Shown: piece after piece, positions 8,961-19,138 of the stretch
How the letters are laid out: every line of letters begins with the position of its first letter
How positions within the stretch are numbered: the stretch's first letter is position 1
DNA from: Poa pratensis
Lineage: Eukaryota > Streptophyta > Magnoliopsida > Poales > Poaceae
Length of the DNA: 64,000 nt
Assembly: GCA_947311845.1 (NCBI GenBank)
Contig: CAMZMU010000040.1
Coordinates: forward strand, 61,811,901 to 61,875,900
Reading direction: 5' to 3'
Position numbers and translations under genes: made by a program
The notes under the pieces: generated by a model
What the model saw: only the letters and a program-made list of their open reading frames with translations
What the model was told of the DNA's origin: nothing
Database searches by the model: none

Positions 8961-11371
8961 CGGGAACTCTCTTCCGGGGCAACCGTGCAAGAAAAGGCTG
9001 CCGGGTGACCAGGGGTCTCATGATCCTGGCGTCACTGCAACTTCACCAGCGACGCGGATCCCGTCGGGAATGGAGAATCTCCCTCCGACGAGACTTCGCC
9101 GGGGGCTACATCGTCCCCACCCCAAGACATCGACGAGGGGAAGCCGAGCCCTCTCAGGACTCGGCGACCCGCAAGGTGCAGCACCCGGTCTACTTCGTCA
9201 GCGCAGTGCTGCGCGACGCCCGGGAGCGGTACCCCATGATGCAGAAGCTGCTGCTGGCAATCCTCATTGCCTCCCGCAAGATGAGGCCGTACTTCCAAAG
9301 CCATCCCATCACGGTGGTGTCCAAGTACAACCTAAGAAGCCCCCTGGAGAACCCACTTGCCACTGGTCGCATATCATGGTGGGCCATGGAGCTTCAAGGT
9401 TTCGGTCTCAAGTTCGAGCACACGGACAACATCAAGAGTCAGGCGCTGGCGGATTTCACGGCCGAGTGGACCGAGACGGCGTTCGACGACCCGGAAGAGG
9501 AAACCTGCCTCCCCGGGAAGGAAGATCCTAGCGCCTGGATCATGCACTTCGACGGCTCCTACACCAAGGGGAAAGGAGGTGCTGGGGTTGTCCTAACCTC
9601 ACCAACCGGGGACCGGCTGAAGTACGTCGTCCAGATGCACTACCAAGGGAACATCTCCAACAACACGGCGGAGTACGAGGGCCTGCTCGCAGGACTTCGT
9701 GCTGCCATCGGCCTCGGCATCAACAAGATCGTCGTCAAGGGTGACTCTCAGCTAGTCATCAAACAAGTGAACAAGGAGTACGCGTGCCCTCAGATGGCAC
9801 CATACGTTGAAGAGGTCTGGAAGCTGCAGCGGCGCTTCGACAACTTCCGGGCTGTGTACGTCCCACGGGGAGAAAACACGGCCGCGGATGAGCTATCGCA
9901 GGTGGCGTCCAAGCAAGAACCAGTGCCTCCCGGGATCTACATCGAGGTCCTCAGGCGACCTTCGATCCCGCCCGAGAGGCTCGCGACAAGATCTGCGCCG
10001 GGGGCTGGCGACCCTTCTACCTCGACAACACGGGTAGCCAGCCCAGAAGCTCAAGACCCGGCAGCCCCTCCAGCGGAGGAAGCTATGCTTTCTTTCCGTC
10101 GGATGGTGCTACCGGTGGAAGGAGCCCACCCACCCTGGGCCCGGGACATCGTCAAGTACATCATGGAGCACGCCCTCCCGGAGGACGATCACGACGCCGA
10201 GCGGGTGGCTCGTCAAGCCAAGCTCTACGTCATGATCGACGGCGAGCTCTACCGGCGACGGGACAACGGAGTCAAGCTCCGCTGCATCCCTCAAGAACAA
10301 GGCCAAGTACTGCTACGGGACATCCACGAAGGCACATGTTCAAGTCATGTGGCATCAAGATCACTGGCGGGTAAAGTTTTTCGTCACGGGTTCTACTGGC
10401 CAACAGTCCTCAGTGATGCGGAGCAGCTAGTCAAGACCTGTGAAGCCTGCCAATACTATGCGAAGAACATACATCAGCCGGCGCAAGCTCTGCAGCCAAT
10501 TCCAATCTCCTGGCCGTTCGCGGTCTGGGGGCTGGACATCGTGGGAAAGATACCGAAGTCTGTCGGGGGCCATGAATACCTTTTCGTGGCCATCGACAAG
10601 TTCACAAAGTGGGTGGAAGTGATGCCAGTACCAAGACAGACAGCTCAAGCAGCCATCAAGTTCATTGAAGGGATCGTGTACCGCTTCGGAGTACCCAACA
10701 GAATCATAACGGACAATGGCTCTCAGTTCACAAGCCGATCCTTCCTCAACTTCTGTGAAGAGCTGGGAATCAAGGTGTGTTTTGCCTCGGTGTCCTACCC
10801 AAGGTGCAATGGGCAAGTGGAGCGAGCCAATGCGGAGGTCCTAAAGGGTTTGAAGACCAAGGCCTTTGACAAGTTAGAAGACAAGGGCAAGAACTGGATT
10901 GAGCATCTACCAAGTGTCTTGTGGTCCCTCAGAACCACACCAAGCAGAGCCACTCAAGAAACACCATTCTTCCTTGTCTATGGAGCAGAAGCCGTCTTGC
11001 CAACAGAGCTCAGGCATGGATCCCCCCGGGTACTTGCCTATGATGAAGACGCACAAGCTGAGAGGAGGATTGATGACATCAACTTCCTGGAAGAGGTGCG
11101 GTGCCGAGCTTCCTTACGATCTGCTCGATACCAGCAAGGGCTCCGCCGCTATCATGATCGCCATATCCGTTCACGGGTACTGGAACCCGGAGACCTGGTT
11201 CTCCGCAAGAAGCAGAAGCTTGATAACATGAACAAGCTGTCCTCCAAGTGGGAAGGACCTTATCGGGTGACGCATACCCTGAGACCCGGAGCTGTTTATC
11301 TGGAGGACGAGAAAGGCAGGCCGGAGGGCAACGCCTGGAACATCGAGAATCTCCGGAAATTCTACCCCTGA
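8915..11371 (+). CDS. RNase H, second RNase H-like domain and integrase of the gypsy element
   Basis: An open frame of about 800 codons. The first 80 or so residues are probably out-of-frame read-in; recognisable sequence begins near 9170 (HPVYFVSAVLRDARERYP, the LTR-element RNase H). A second RNase H-like module follows, with IMHFDGSYTKGKGGAG, NNTAEYEGLLAGL and VKGDSQLVIKQV (about 9535-9770). Integrase follows: zinc-binding region near 10325-10450 (CEACQYYAKN), core DIVGKIP, TDNGSQF (about 10710) and NGQVERAN (about 10810) for the D,D,E triad, and a C-terminal segment ending KFYP then TGA. The catalytic residues look intact. The N-terminal protein junction is unknown because the upstream frame is broken. 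Confidence 0.85.
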   Translation: MTLLRRSQARSRASDPGTLFRGNRARKGCRVTRGLMILASLQLHQRRGSRREWRISLRRDFAGGYIVPTPRHRRGEAEPSQDSATRKVQHPVYFVSAVLRDARERYPMMQKLLLAILIASRKMRPYFQSHPITVVSKYNLRSPLENPLATGRISWWAMELQGFGLKFEHTDNIKSQALADFTAEWTETAFDDPEEETCLPGKEDPSAWIMHFDGSYTKGKGGAGVVLTSPTGDRLKYVVQMHYQGNISNNTAEYEGLLAGLRAAIGLGINKIVVKGDSQLVIKQVNKEYACPQMAPYVEEVWKLQRRFDNFRAVYVPRGENTAADELSQVASKQEPVPPGIYIEVLRRPSIPPERLATRSAPGAGDPSTSTTRVASPEAQDPAAPPAEEAMLSFRRMVLPVEGAHPPWARDIVKYIMEHALPEDDHDAERVARQAKLYVMIDGELYRRRDNGVKLRCIPQEQGQVLLRDIHEGTCSSHVASRSLAGKVFRHGFYWPTVLSDAEQLVKTCEACQYYAKNIHQPAQALQPIPISWPFAVWGLDIVGKIPKSVGGHEYLFVAIDKFTKWVEVMPVPRQTAQAAIKFIEGIVYRFGVPNRIITDNGSQFTSRSFLNFCEELGIKVCFASVSYPRCNGQVERANAEVLKGLKTKAFDKLEDKGKNWIEHLPSVLWSLRTTPSRATQETPFFLVYGAEAVLPTELRHGSPRVLAYDEDAQAERRIDDINFLEEVRCRASLRSARYQQGLRRYHDRHIRSRVLEPGDLVLRKKQKLDNMNKLSSKWEGPYRVTHTLRPGAVYLEDEKGRPEGNAWNIENLRKFYP

Positions 11372-12329
11372 ATACGAACATGAATCGCAGATAGTTCGAG
11401 TCAACTAAGCACGCCCAAGGGGCTAGTGTTCTGTATAAGGGTGTAAGAATCGTCGCCAAGGAATAAAAGATAAGTTTTTCAATTCCGTGAGCCTCTCTTG
11501 TTGTCGTGAAGTGTGTTATCCGTAACAACCCCCAAGCAGGGGGCTGACATGGTGCCGGTGGCTGACAGGTCGAGCGCGAGCAGCCTATCAGTAGGCGCTG
11601 CCACCTGATCGTGCCGTACTGCCGCGGTAAGAAGTGGAACGGGCAGTGCTGTGTTTTAAAGAACCTAAACACAGAAATGCACATTCAACTTTGCTTGCGG
11701 GTTGCTCCGGATGAAACACTTTCACGACATGTAAGGGAGGGTCCATTCTTTTCCTACTGAAAGTGTGTTGTGTGTAGCGCCTCTCCCGGGACAGGAATGG
11801 ATGCTGAAGAGCGGCTCAGGAGCTGGATACCCGGGAAGGACAGAGTAGATCAAGGACACGGCAAAAACCAGCTAAGTCTTTGCATGTGCATCTGGCATTC
11901 TAGGCATAATATCTCGCTCGGAGTCAATATACCACCAACCTGCGCATGCTTGACAGTTGATGAGAACCTTTGCGGGGGTAATGCGTCCTCCCCGGCGAAC
12001 GGTCAGATTTCCCTTCTGGCCTAGTACCCGTGGCTGTGGAGTGGACTCCCGGAAGGCATAGTGCTCTTAGGGGTGCTGCTACTGGTGCGGGCGGTCAGAG
12101 CACTTGTCACCTAAGAGATCTCCTCAGAAAACTTGACGGCGCGTTAGTGCAAAGGGAGGTTTGGGAAATGACCCCGGGAGTTGAGCCCTAGGATTGCATT
12201 CATCTGAACTTACATTCTGAGTTTACAATTCTGGATTACATTCAGTCGAAGCTTTTCCTGGATACATATCTAGCCTATGCTACTAAGGCCAGCTCAGGGC
12301 TCCTGGCTGTGCAGCTCTGTCTTTCTGTT
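11372..12329 (+). other. Non-coding spacer downstream of pol in the gypsy element
   Basis: About 960 bp between the integrase stop and the antisense genes. No plus- or minus-strand frame with recognisable protein features was seen. It probably carries 3' sequences for both the sense RNA and the converging antisense transcripts. Confidence 0.5.
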
Positions 12330-12878
12330 TTATTGCCTGCCGGGTGCACTCTTTTCTCCCGGGGACGCCTGGGTGAAAAGATGACACGCGTGCAGAATCT
12401 TGTCAGGCGCGTCGAAGAGCTCGACCCCTTCTGCCGACCAGGGCGCTCCAGGGCCAAAGAGACGGAAGATTCCGTCCGCCAGTTCGCCTACGGACTGACT
12501 CTCGGCCTGCAAAAGTCCAGATCAAGATCAAGGTCATCCAAGAAGAAAAGGCGGAATCATGGAGAAGAGCAAGCAGTGAACCTGCTCAATGGCCTCGAGT
12601 TCAGCCACAACCAAGGACAGCTCCGGAATACCGGCAGTCCTTTCCTTCAGGATGGACCACAGGTGCGTCCTCCTTACTGCCCTAATCCTTGCCTCTTCTT
12701 GGGCAACAGGACCAGAGACGGCCGCCAGGCGAGCAACATTCTGGGCAGCAGAAGAACGGGACGCAACCTCGCCGTCAGTGGCTCGGGCTCCAGCTTCGCT
12801 GGGTGCCTCCGCCGCTCCTCGAAAGACGGACTCCGCCGTCGACACATCGGACAAGGCCCTCTCTGCTTCGCCGGACAT
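12330..12878 (-). CDS. Antisense spliced gene 1 in the gypsy element (157 aa, unrecognised)
   Basis: Two minus-strand ORFs join in phase through a 75-bp GT-AG intron. Exon 1 is 12878-12582 (99 codons, ends ATTGAGCAG). The intron is 12581-12507 (begins GTTCACTG, ends a pyrimidine-rich TTTTGCAG). Exon 2 is 12506-12330 (58 codons plus TAA). The product starts MSGEAERAL and has an Ala/Ser/Glu-rich first half. A helical stretch (RTHLWSILKERTAGIPEL, VVAELEAIEQ) spans the splice, and LADGIFRLFG follows. No known domain is recognised. A TATA box lies about 90 bp upstream at 12971-12965. Unspliced, the frame ends at 12534. Antisense additional ORFs are known in Tat-lineage elements; the splice model is inference from sequence. 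Confidence 0.5.
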
Positions 12879-12964
12879 TGTTCTGCGGGACGAGGGGAGG
12901 CAAAGGAAGAAGAGGAGCGGAGCAAGGCGAGAAGATGTGGCGAAGGGGTGGAGTCTGGATGGTC

Positions 12965-12971
12965 TTTTATA
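12965..12971 (-). promoter_or_regulatory. TATA box of antisense gene 1
   Basis: Minus-strand TATAAAA in GGCCTATAAAAGACC, 87 bp from the ATG at 12878. The core GCCTATAAAAG is the same as in the element's own LTR promoter. Confidence 0.55.
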
Positions 12972-13269
12972 GGCCTCCCTGCTCCACCTACCCCTTGACG
13001 CTACGGCTGCTGCAGTAATGGGAGCGCGTTTTGCAAAAAACTCGTTCTCATTCACACGGACGCGACACGAAGACAAGGAGGAAAACAAGATCTTCTTCAT
13101 TTACAAGGACTACAAGGGGACGATCTTTTTTACAACAAAAAGGTTGGCTCCCGCCGAACAAGGAGCACCGCCGTACAATGGAAGACGCTACTTCCAGAAA
13201 TACGACGTCAAGGCCGCCAAGGAGGAGGTCAACGAGATCTCCATGGCGCCCGTCCGAAGCTCCTCGCCT

Positions 13270-13857
13270 TCAGGAAGACGAGCTCCCCTCGACCTTGATG
13301 TCAGATGAGTTTTCCTCATCTTCATCCTCGTCGTAGGAGCTCGAGCTGCCGCTGCTGCTCTCCATGCAGCACTCCACGCGTCCGCCATCGACACCGAAGA
13401 TCTTCACGGAGAGCGTAGCATCTCCGTCGTACCGGAACACCAAGCACTGCCCCCTGGACAGGCGGCGGGCACGGGAGAACGACTTCCACCCCGGACCCAG
13501 AAGCATGGCGCCTTCAGTGGTGCGCTCCGCCATGGCCCAGGAGGGGCCATTGGGGCAGCCTTCCACCTGCAGCCAGAAGCCGGAGGGTCCGATGTCCTCC
13601 GTCGCCATCGCGAAGGAATCCGGCAGGAGAAGCCGGCTGCGAGGCCTGCGGTTCAGATCCACGGCGAACTCGAACGGCGCGAAGCTGGTATGAACCATGC
13701 TCCTAGGAAGAGGGGCAGCGGTGCCGCGGCCTCCACGGCCGCCGCGACCGCGAATCCCACGACCTCGCGGAACAGCTCGACCACGAGTGGAGGGGCCACT
13801 CTCCGCAGCAGCTGAAGAAGTACGAGGGCGCCCAACTCCTCTCTTCGCTCTCGCCAT
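13270..13857 (-). CDS. Antisense gene 2 in the gypsy element: B3-like DNA-binding protein (195 aa)
   Basis: An intact minus-strand frame from the ATG at 13857 to the stop at 13270. Residues 4-13 (KRGVGRPR) resemble an AT-hook core. Residues 25-46 are RG-rich. Residues about 75-157 read like a plant B3 domain, especially the C-terminal half (GWKSFSRARRLSRGQ, CLVFRYDGD, SVKIFG). The tail is a Ser and Asp/Glu-rich acidic stretch, possibly activating. A TATA box lies 79 bp upstream. The frame also extends upstream to 14184, but TATA placement and composition favour 13857. B3 proteins are plant transcription factors. Here the gene is antisense to gag-pol, just before the 3' LTR. The B3 call rests on motif recognition only. 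Confidence 0.55.
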   Translation of the reverse strand: MARAKRGVGRPRTSSAAAESGPSTRGRAVPRGRGIRGRGGRGGRGTAAPLPRSMVHTSFAPFEFAVDLNRRPRSRLLLPDSFAMATEDIGPSGFWLQVEGCPNGPSWAMAERTTEGAMLLGPGWKSFSRARRLSRGQCLVFRYDGDATLSVKIFGVDGGRVECCMESSSGSSSSYDEDEDEENSSDIKVEGSSSS

Positions 13858-13935
13858 TGGCGCTGGCAGCTTGTGGGGAGGCCTGGAGTTGGACCAAGGA
13901 AGAAGATGACCGAAAAGGCCAGGGGTGCGCCTCGC

Positions 13936-13942
13936 TTTTATA
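13936..13942 (-). promoter_or_regulatory. TATA box of antisense gene 2
   Basis: Minus-strand TATAAAA in GCGGCTATAAAAGCG, 79 bp upstream of the ATG at 13857. The context resembles the TATA regions of antisense gene 1 and the LTR. Confidence 0.55.
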
Positions 13943-14165
13943 GCCGCGGCAGTGCCTCTGCCAAGCGTCTCCTCGGTTCTTCCGTTAGTGGGAATCGAGG
14001 GGGCCCTCGCAGTTATTCCCCCGAGCGGAGTAACTCCAAGACCTTCAAGGCCATCAGTGAAGCGAAGCTGAGAAGACCAGGTGCCCGGGACCCACTTTGA
14101 CCTATCTTTAGGCCATGGCCCCGGCAGCTGGAGCAAGAGCCGCCGGGACCATGCCCGGGGGCTAC

Positions 14166-15095
14166 TGTCGCAACAGTGGAACATGGGGTTCCCCTAGTAC
14201 TGCCAAAGTGGGTCCACCCCATGTGGGCCCAAGATGAAGATGGACAAGACCAAGACTCAAGTCAAGCTGGCGGGTTCACCGTCAAGACACGCATGGCCTA
14301 CGACGACTAAGGGCTCCGGTCCTGGGGACCTTCCGGGTCCCCGAATCAAGCAAGAAGGCCAGGAAGGACCCGAGAGCCCGAGTTCCCGGCAGGAGGCCAG
14401 GCTCCCTCCGGGTACTTCCTACGTCCTGTGGATAAGCACTCCACCTCACCACGGAAGACTTGGGAAGCAAGGCGAAGGCAGCGCGGGCGGGAAGCACGTC
14501 CCGTGGTGGTGTCAGCTCCTGTCCACCCCAAGGCGGACGCTCCCACCTAACCCAAGGAGACGCTAGGCTGAGGAGAGGCCACGTCTCCCCCTAAACTAGA
14601 TGAGGAGGGTCCTTCACCCCGAAGGTCCCTCATGCCCCTCACGTGACCCTGTGGCAACCCCTTAGCCTATAAAAGGAGGACCAAGGCACGGAGGAGGGGG
14701 AGAGACAAGATAGAGCAAGGACGACACAAGCTAGAACCAGAGCAAGACTAGACTAGGGCTGCGAGGTAGAGAGGAAGGTGATCTCCTCCGGGTCAGGATC
14801 TGTCCTTCTTCTACCTCGCCAAAACCCTTCCGGGTACCCTGTCCGGGAGGTTCCATTGTAAGCCACACTATGAAGAACTCATCAATCCAGACATGCAGGA
14901 GTAGGGCTTTTAGCCTCCGGGCGGCCTGAACCTGGGTAGCTCCTTGTGTCCCTTTGGTTGCATGCTTTGATCGTGGAGAGGAGAGCTTGATCTAGACTCC
15001 GCCCAAGAAGACGATTCTCAGCCTCCTTCGCGCCCCGTGCCGAACCTAAAAGGGGGTATCCTATACTCCTGGTGTCCGTGCAACCAGACACGACA
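14166..15095 (+). repeat. 3' LTR of the gypsy element
   Basis: 930 bp, TGTCGC to CGACA, preceded by a purine-rich GCCCGGGGGCTAC that probably acts as the polypurine tract. It is followed by the target duplication GAGAT and the remaining inner-CACTA right arm. Confidence 0.93.
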
Positions 15096-15413
15096 GAGAT
15101 ATTAATACCGGCACCGCTTAATGTGCCTTCACATGGGAAACGGAGATAGACCGATCTCCATTTCTGATGTGGCAATATCAGCAACGGAGATATTCTTTCC
15201 TCCGTTGCCTATATATGAGCAACGGAGATCTTTTCAGGCTCCGTTACCATTGTGTCAGGCCCATCGACCGACTAGCGCGCGCGCGCACTCGCGGAAGCGC
15301 GCGGAGCTCATTTTTCCGTCGCCCAACTCTTGCCGTTGCCATAGAGGGGTATCCGATGTGTCGTCCTGTACTAGTGGTTGTATATATAAATTGACGAATG
15401 TTTCTTCTCTTAG

Positions 15414-16276
15414 GCCTCCACATCGAGCAAATCTTCCAAACGAGGCCCGACCAAAAAGTTGGCCCCATCTACGCATTATACATTTGAGGTCATATCCCTA
15501 CGGGCGCACCGAAGGAACCCAAGAAGGCTGCCGATGTATTTAAAAAACAATGCGGAGTTCTGGTTAGGGATCACGTCCCGATCACCGTTCGAGACTGGAA
15601 TAAGCGCAAAGGGGCGAACGATAGTGAGTATGTCGCCGAAAGGTACAAAGAGGGTCTTTGGAATGAGCTCATGGCACATTTCACCCTGCCAGAATTAGAG
15701 GATCCTGCCGACACTACAAAATTGAGGAAGAAAGTCATGAAGTGGACTCTTACGAAGATGGCCGAACTATTCCGGGTGTGGAAGAAAAGATTATGGAAAG
15801 AATATCTGAAGAAAAAGACTGCTCCAGTATTCGAAGGCTATCTAGCGAAGCAGGCGAATCACTGGAACGCATTTAAGGAGTACAAGGAGTCACAAGATGC
15901 CAAGGCGATGTCAGTAAGGAACAAGAAAAATGCTGAGAAGAACAAATATCACCATAAATTGGGGCCAGGGGGCTACGAGACTGCCATGCCAAAGTGGGAT
16001 AAAAAAGAGCAGGAGCTGCTTGCTAAAGGGATCCAACCAGAATGGATGCGCGAAGAATGGGAATTGAGGGCAAGCAATTGGTTCCTTGCGCATGGGGGTT
16101 CATACGACGAAACAACAGGGGACCTTGTTTGCAGTGACGGGATTAGGATACCCAGGGAAAATTGGCTTAAAGTGGTGAAAGAAATTAAAGAGGGGAAGTT
16201 AAAGTTCCGTCCCGATGGAGAGAAAGACTTGCTGACACTGGTCCTCGGGAATGACGAAAAAGGAGGACGAACATGA
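15414..16276 (+). pseudogene. Transposase_24-type segment of the outer CACTA protein
   Basis: The exon starts after CTTCTCTTAG (15413). It opens with a Ser/Lys-rich stretch and KRGPTKKLAP, then loses frame near 15490. It resumes in the frame open to 16276 with DHVPIT-like residues, YVAERYKEGLWNELMAHFTLPE, and a basic helical region. NKYHHKLGPGGY and GIQPEWMREEWELRASNWFLAHGG follow; these are motifs of the plant CACTA Transposase_24 family. A stop at 16274-16276 follows. The function of this family is not well defined; it accompanies tnp2-type transposases. Frameshift and stop make it a pseudogene. Confidence 0.65.
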
Positions 16277-16495
16277 GGCTTTGGCCCTAAGTATCCGTGG
16301 TGGCTTGGGTTTGCCAAAGACGTAGAAACTTACAGAAGACGAGCGAGAGCAAAGCAGCGACAGCAGGAGGAGGAGGAGACAAGTTCAACAGTTGCTTGCC
16401 AGAATTAACCACCAGCAGCAGCAAATTGATGAACTTAGAGGAGTAGTGCGCTTGCCAGAATTAACCACCGCCGGCCATCTCAGCGGAAAAGCAGC

Positions 16496-17657
16496 GTGGG
16501 TGACTCGGAGGTCCCGGCTGACGATGCACGGCGGATGATAGATGGCGCTCCCGGCTACCCCGTGGATGGAATCAAGGATTCAATATATTGTGAGCTCCAT
16601 CAGAAATTGAAGAACATATCCATGAAGGTGGCGGTCGGATATGCTTTACCTTGTCCACCTGACGCACGCTGGCAAGACCGTGAGATTCCAGCTGGCTATG
16701 CTAAAGTCGGGGTGGATGAAATCGTATCGGGGTTTCATGATATGGAGCTTGACATCCCTGGACCTGAAGATGAGAGGACACTCGGAGAAGTTGTGGGTGA
16801 TATCATTCTATGGGACAAGAACTACATCAAGTTTCCAGGCTCGACGCCAAGGACAACACCGCCTCCAAGTCGTCGCAGGTCACCTACACCTCCATCACCT
16901 CCAAGAAGCCCACCCCATGACTACGACCCCACAGCGCGAGTCCATCTCGATCTCCGCCGCCGGACTTGGGTCGGCCGTCTTCGCCGCCGCCTTTGCCGCT
17001 AAGGACAATAAGCGGAAGCGTGCTCCGTCGATGAGTACTAACCGACGCAGCAGCCCAAAACGACAAATGTCGCCCCTCCCAAGAGTACCTCATAAGAATC
17101 TTCCCATCAGAACTTACGATCGTACTGACGAGCAAACCGCAGCGATCGCAAAGGCTGAAAAAGATGCGCATTTTGCAAAGATGAAACCCAAGCCCGCCCC
17201 GGTATACACCGAGAAGCAAAAAGCGTGGGCACGTGATTTTCTGAACACAAAATCGCAATATGAGTTGCACCATAAGCCAGATGACTATCTACACACACTT
17301 CGGAAGGAAGTGGAGAAGAGCAAATCAAGTAAAAGTGCAAGCGGGAGCAAATCAAGTAAAAGTGCAAGCGGGAAAAGAAGGGATGTTCCCCAGCTCGGAG
17401 AACAAGCCAAACAATTGATCCCACCCCTCAAGGTGTTATCCGAAAACGTTTCCCAGGTGCTGCAGCAGGATATGGAAGAAGCTGCGAAGTTGGCGGCCGC
17501 TATGGGTGTGACTGTTGCTGAATTGCTAGGTTCCCAAGACGACAAGTTACCCAAGGCTGATGTTGTCCCTACACATTTTTTTTCCGAAAAGGGCACCCCA
17601 GCCTCTGCATCGATTGATGCATGCGGCTTTTATTATTATTACTTCTATTATTTATAG
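16496..17657 (+). pseudogene. Middle part of the outer CACTA protein
   Basis: Frame 16496-17002 carries the segment KDSIYCELHQKLKNISMKVAVGYALP to ERTLGEVVGDIILWDKNYIKF. This resembles the domain that follows Transposase_24 in plant CACTA proteins. A Pro/Ser-rich linker (TPPPSRRRSPTPP) follows, and the frame shifts near 16900-17000. The rest, to about 17600, is Lys-rich and includes a 27-bp tandem duplication (two KSSKSASGS copies, 17318-17371). It then has helical residues (LSENVSQVLQQDMEEAAKLAAAMG). It ends in low-complexity sequence at 17657. Confidence 0.5.
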
Positions 17658-17940
17658 TCAGGTCTTACAAAGGATTACATCATGGATCACACAGAGTTGA
17701 TACATGTATCAACCATCTAAAAAACACGGACAACATGAAGTGGCACTGCATCAACATGATATCCTGTGATCAAAACGCCAGCTGAACCGGTTGTATAAAT
17801 CCCAGGCAACCAATTCCAGCTGGTTGCACCCAAAATCCAGAGCGCCTCGCTTGTCCGTTGACTGTAGGTAGGACCACGTACGGATCCAGTGCGTAGCCAG
17901 TGGTATCACTGTTGTCCCTACATATGTCCCAGGGAAGCCT

Positions 17941-19138
17941 TTGGTCAGCAAAGAGAAGTTGGAACAACTGCCAACACAAATGCGGAATTTGCATGAATGG
18001 TACTTGAGTGTGGTGGGGGGGGGGGGGGGCAGAACAATGATCGTGGCAAAAGTCTCACATGAGTACTTCTTCCGACCCGAAGAGGTCCATGTTGATTTTT
18101 CAGAACTCTTCCAGTTATACAATTTCGACGCACTCGACAAAACTCTCATGAGTTGCTATTGTCTGTAAGTTGTTGAATTCATTGTCTACATATAAGTTGT
18201 TCAGTTTTTCAGTTGTTCAGTTCATTGCATGTAATTATCCTCATTATATCCTTTTGTACTCTATTATGCAGAATGAAGATCCGGGAATGTAAAAGAAAGA
18301 TCTATAGTGTTGCGTTCATTGACCCAGATAAAGTACATATACATTCGCTAACGACGAAACCCGACGAGACGGCGGAAAACCTTCTAAGGTTTCTAACGGA
18401 GCAAAATTTCTGTGACCGCATACTGTTTCCTTACAACTTCCAGTGAGGGTCTTACTCTGTTGTATACATTCACTTTTGCTTACTCGATGTTAAGTGTAAT
18501 TGATGAGTTACTGACGTATATATAAACGTGTGCAGGTTCCACTGGATTCTGCTAGACATTCAAGTTGATAAGGGAATAGTTGAAGTCATGGACCCATTAA
18601 AGAGACACCTGGAAGAGTTCCGCAACATGCAGGACATGCTCCAGAGGTAATTTTCGCGCTATATCGGTCTCTTTCGTTGATTTCATGAGATATCAGGAAA
18701 TGAATAACTCATTCATTAATTCATTTTCTTTGTCGGGCAGGGTTTGGAACCTGTTCAGGAGTGTGGTGACGGGTTCCTTTAGTGAGAAGCTGACGTTTAC
18801 TCCGGTCACGGTAAGTAGTACGAGATATATCCGCGCATCTCTTTAATTCTAGTTTCAATACAATTATGATGCTAGATTATTATTTTGATTGAATTCTATT
18901 CTCGTAAAGTGCGCGAGGCAGCCACCGGGGACGAATCTATGTGGATACTACGTTTGCGAGTTCATTCACACGTTTACCACTGAGCACAATGATTATAGAC
19001 TCGACGTAAGCAATACATTCACAACATTATTTTATTACCGTCACTTTTTGTTATCATGATTGATGTTCATATTGATCTCCTTTTCTTATATAGTTCGAGA
19101 GAATGCGGGATCGGCTCTACCAGAGCAACGCCTACTAG
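17941..19138 (+). pseudogene. Ulp1/C48 cysteine protease-like domain of the outer CACTA protein (6 exons)
   Basis: Exons with consensus GT-AG borders lie at about 17941-18164, 18272-18442, 18536-18646, 18741-18810, 18910-19005 and 19094-19138, and are in phase across all five introns. The first exon reads EQLPTQMRNLHEWYL, then a 15-G run that can slip the frame, then HEYFFRPEEVHVDFSELFQLYNFDALDKTLMSCY. The catalytic residues of a C48 SUMO-type protease are visible: His in FHWILLDIQ, Asp in VEVMDP, Gln in RQPPGTN and Cys in LCGYYVCEF. It ends NAY then TAG. Ulp1-like domains are known in plant CACTA and MULE elements. The protease part itself appears intact. The upstream protein is broken. Confidence 0.65.

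Larger units (their letters stand above)
4247..15095 (+). mobile_element. Ty3-gypsy LTR retrotransposon, Tat/Retand-like (TSD GAGAT)
   Basis: Two near-identical LTRs (933 and 930 bp, TGTCGC to CGACA) are flanked by the 5-bp duplication GAGAT (4242-4246 and 15096-15100). The internal order is gag, CCHC knuckle, protease, reverse transcriptase, RNase H, a second RNase H-like domain and integrase. Integrase after RNase H places it in Ty3-gypsy; a second RNase H-like module is a Tat-lineage trait. gag, protease and RT are broken by frameshifts and stops, while the RNase H-integrase frame is open. About 2.8 kb between pol and the 3' LTR carries two antisense genes. The family name was not determined. 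Confidence 0.92.
2069..15376. mobile_element. Inner non-autonomous CACTA element (TSD GTT)
   Basis: The left end 2069-2092 and right end 15353-15376 are terminal inverted repeats matching at 23 of 24 positions, beginning CACTAGTACAG. They are flanked by the 3-bp target duplication GTT (2066-2068 and 15377-15379), as expected for CACTA transposases. Subterminal copies of AACGGAGA, in both orientations, lie within 300 bp of each end. Without the gypsy insertion the element is about 2.45 kb. It holds a tandem repeat field and one minus-strand ORF but no transposase. It sits in an intron of the outer CACTA gene. Confidence 0.9.
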
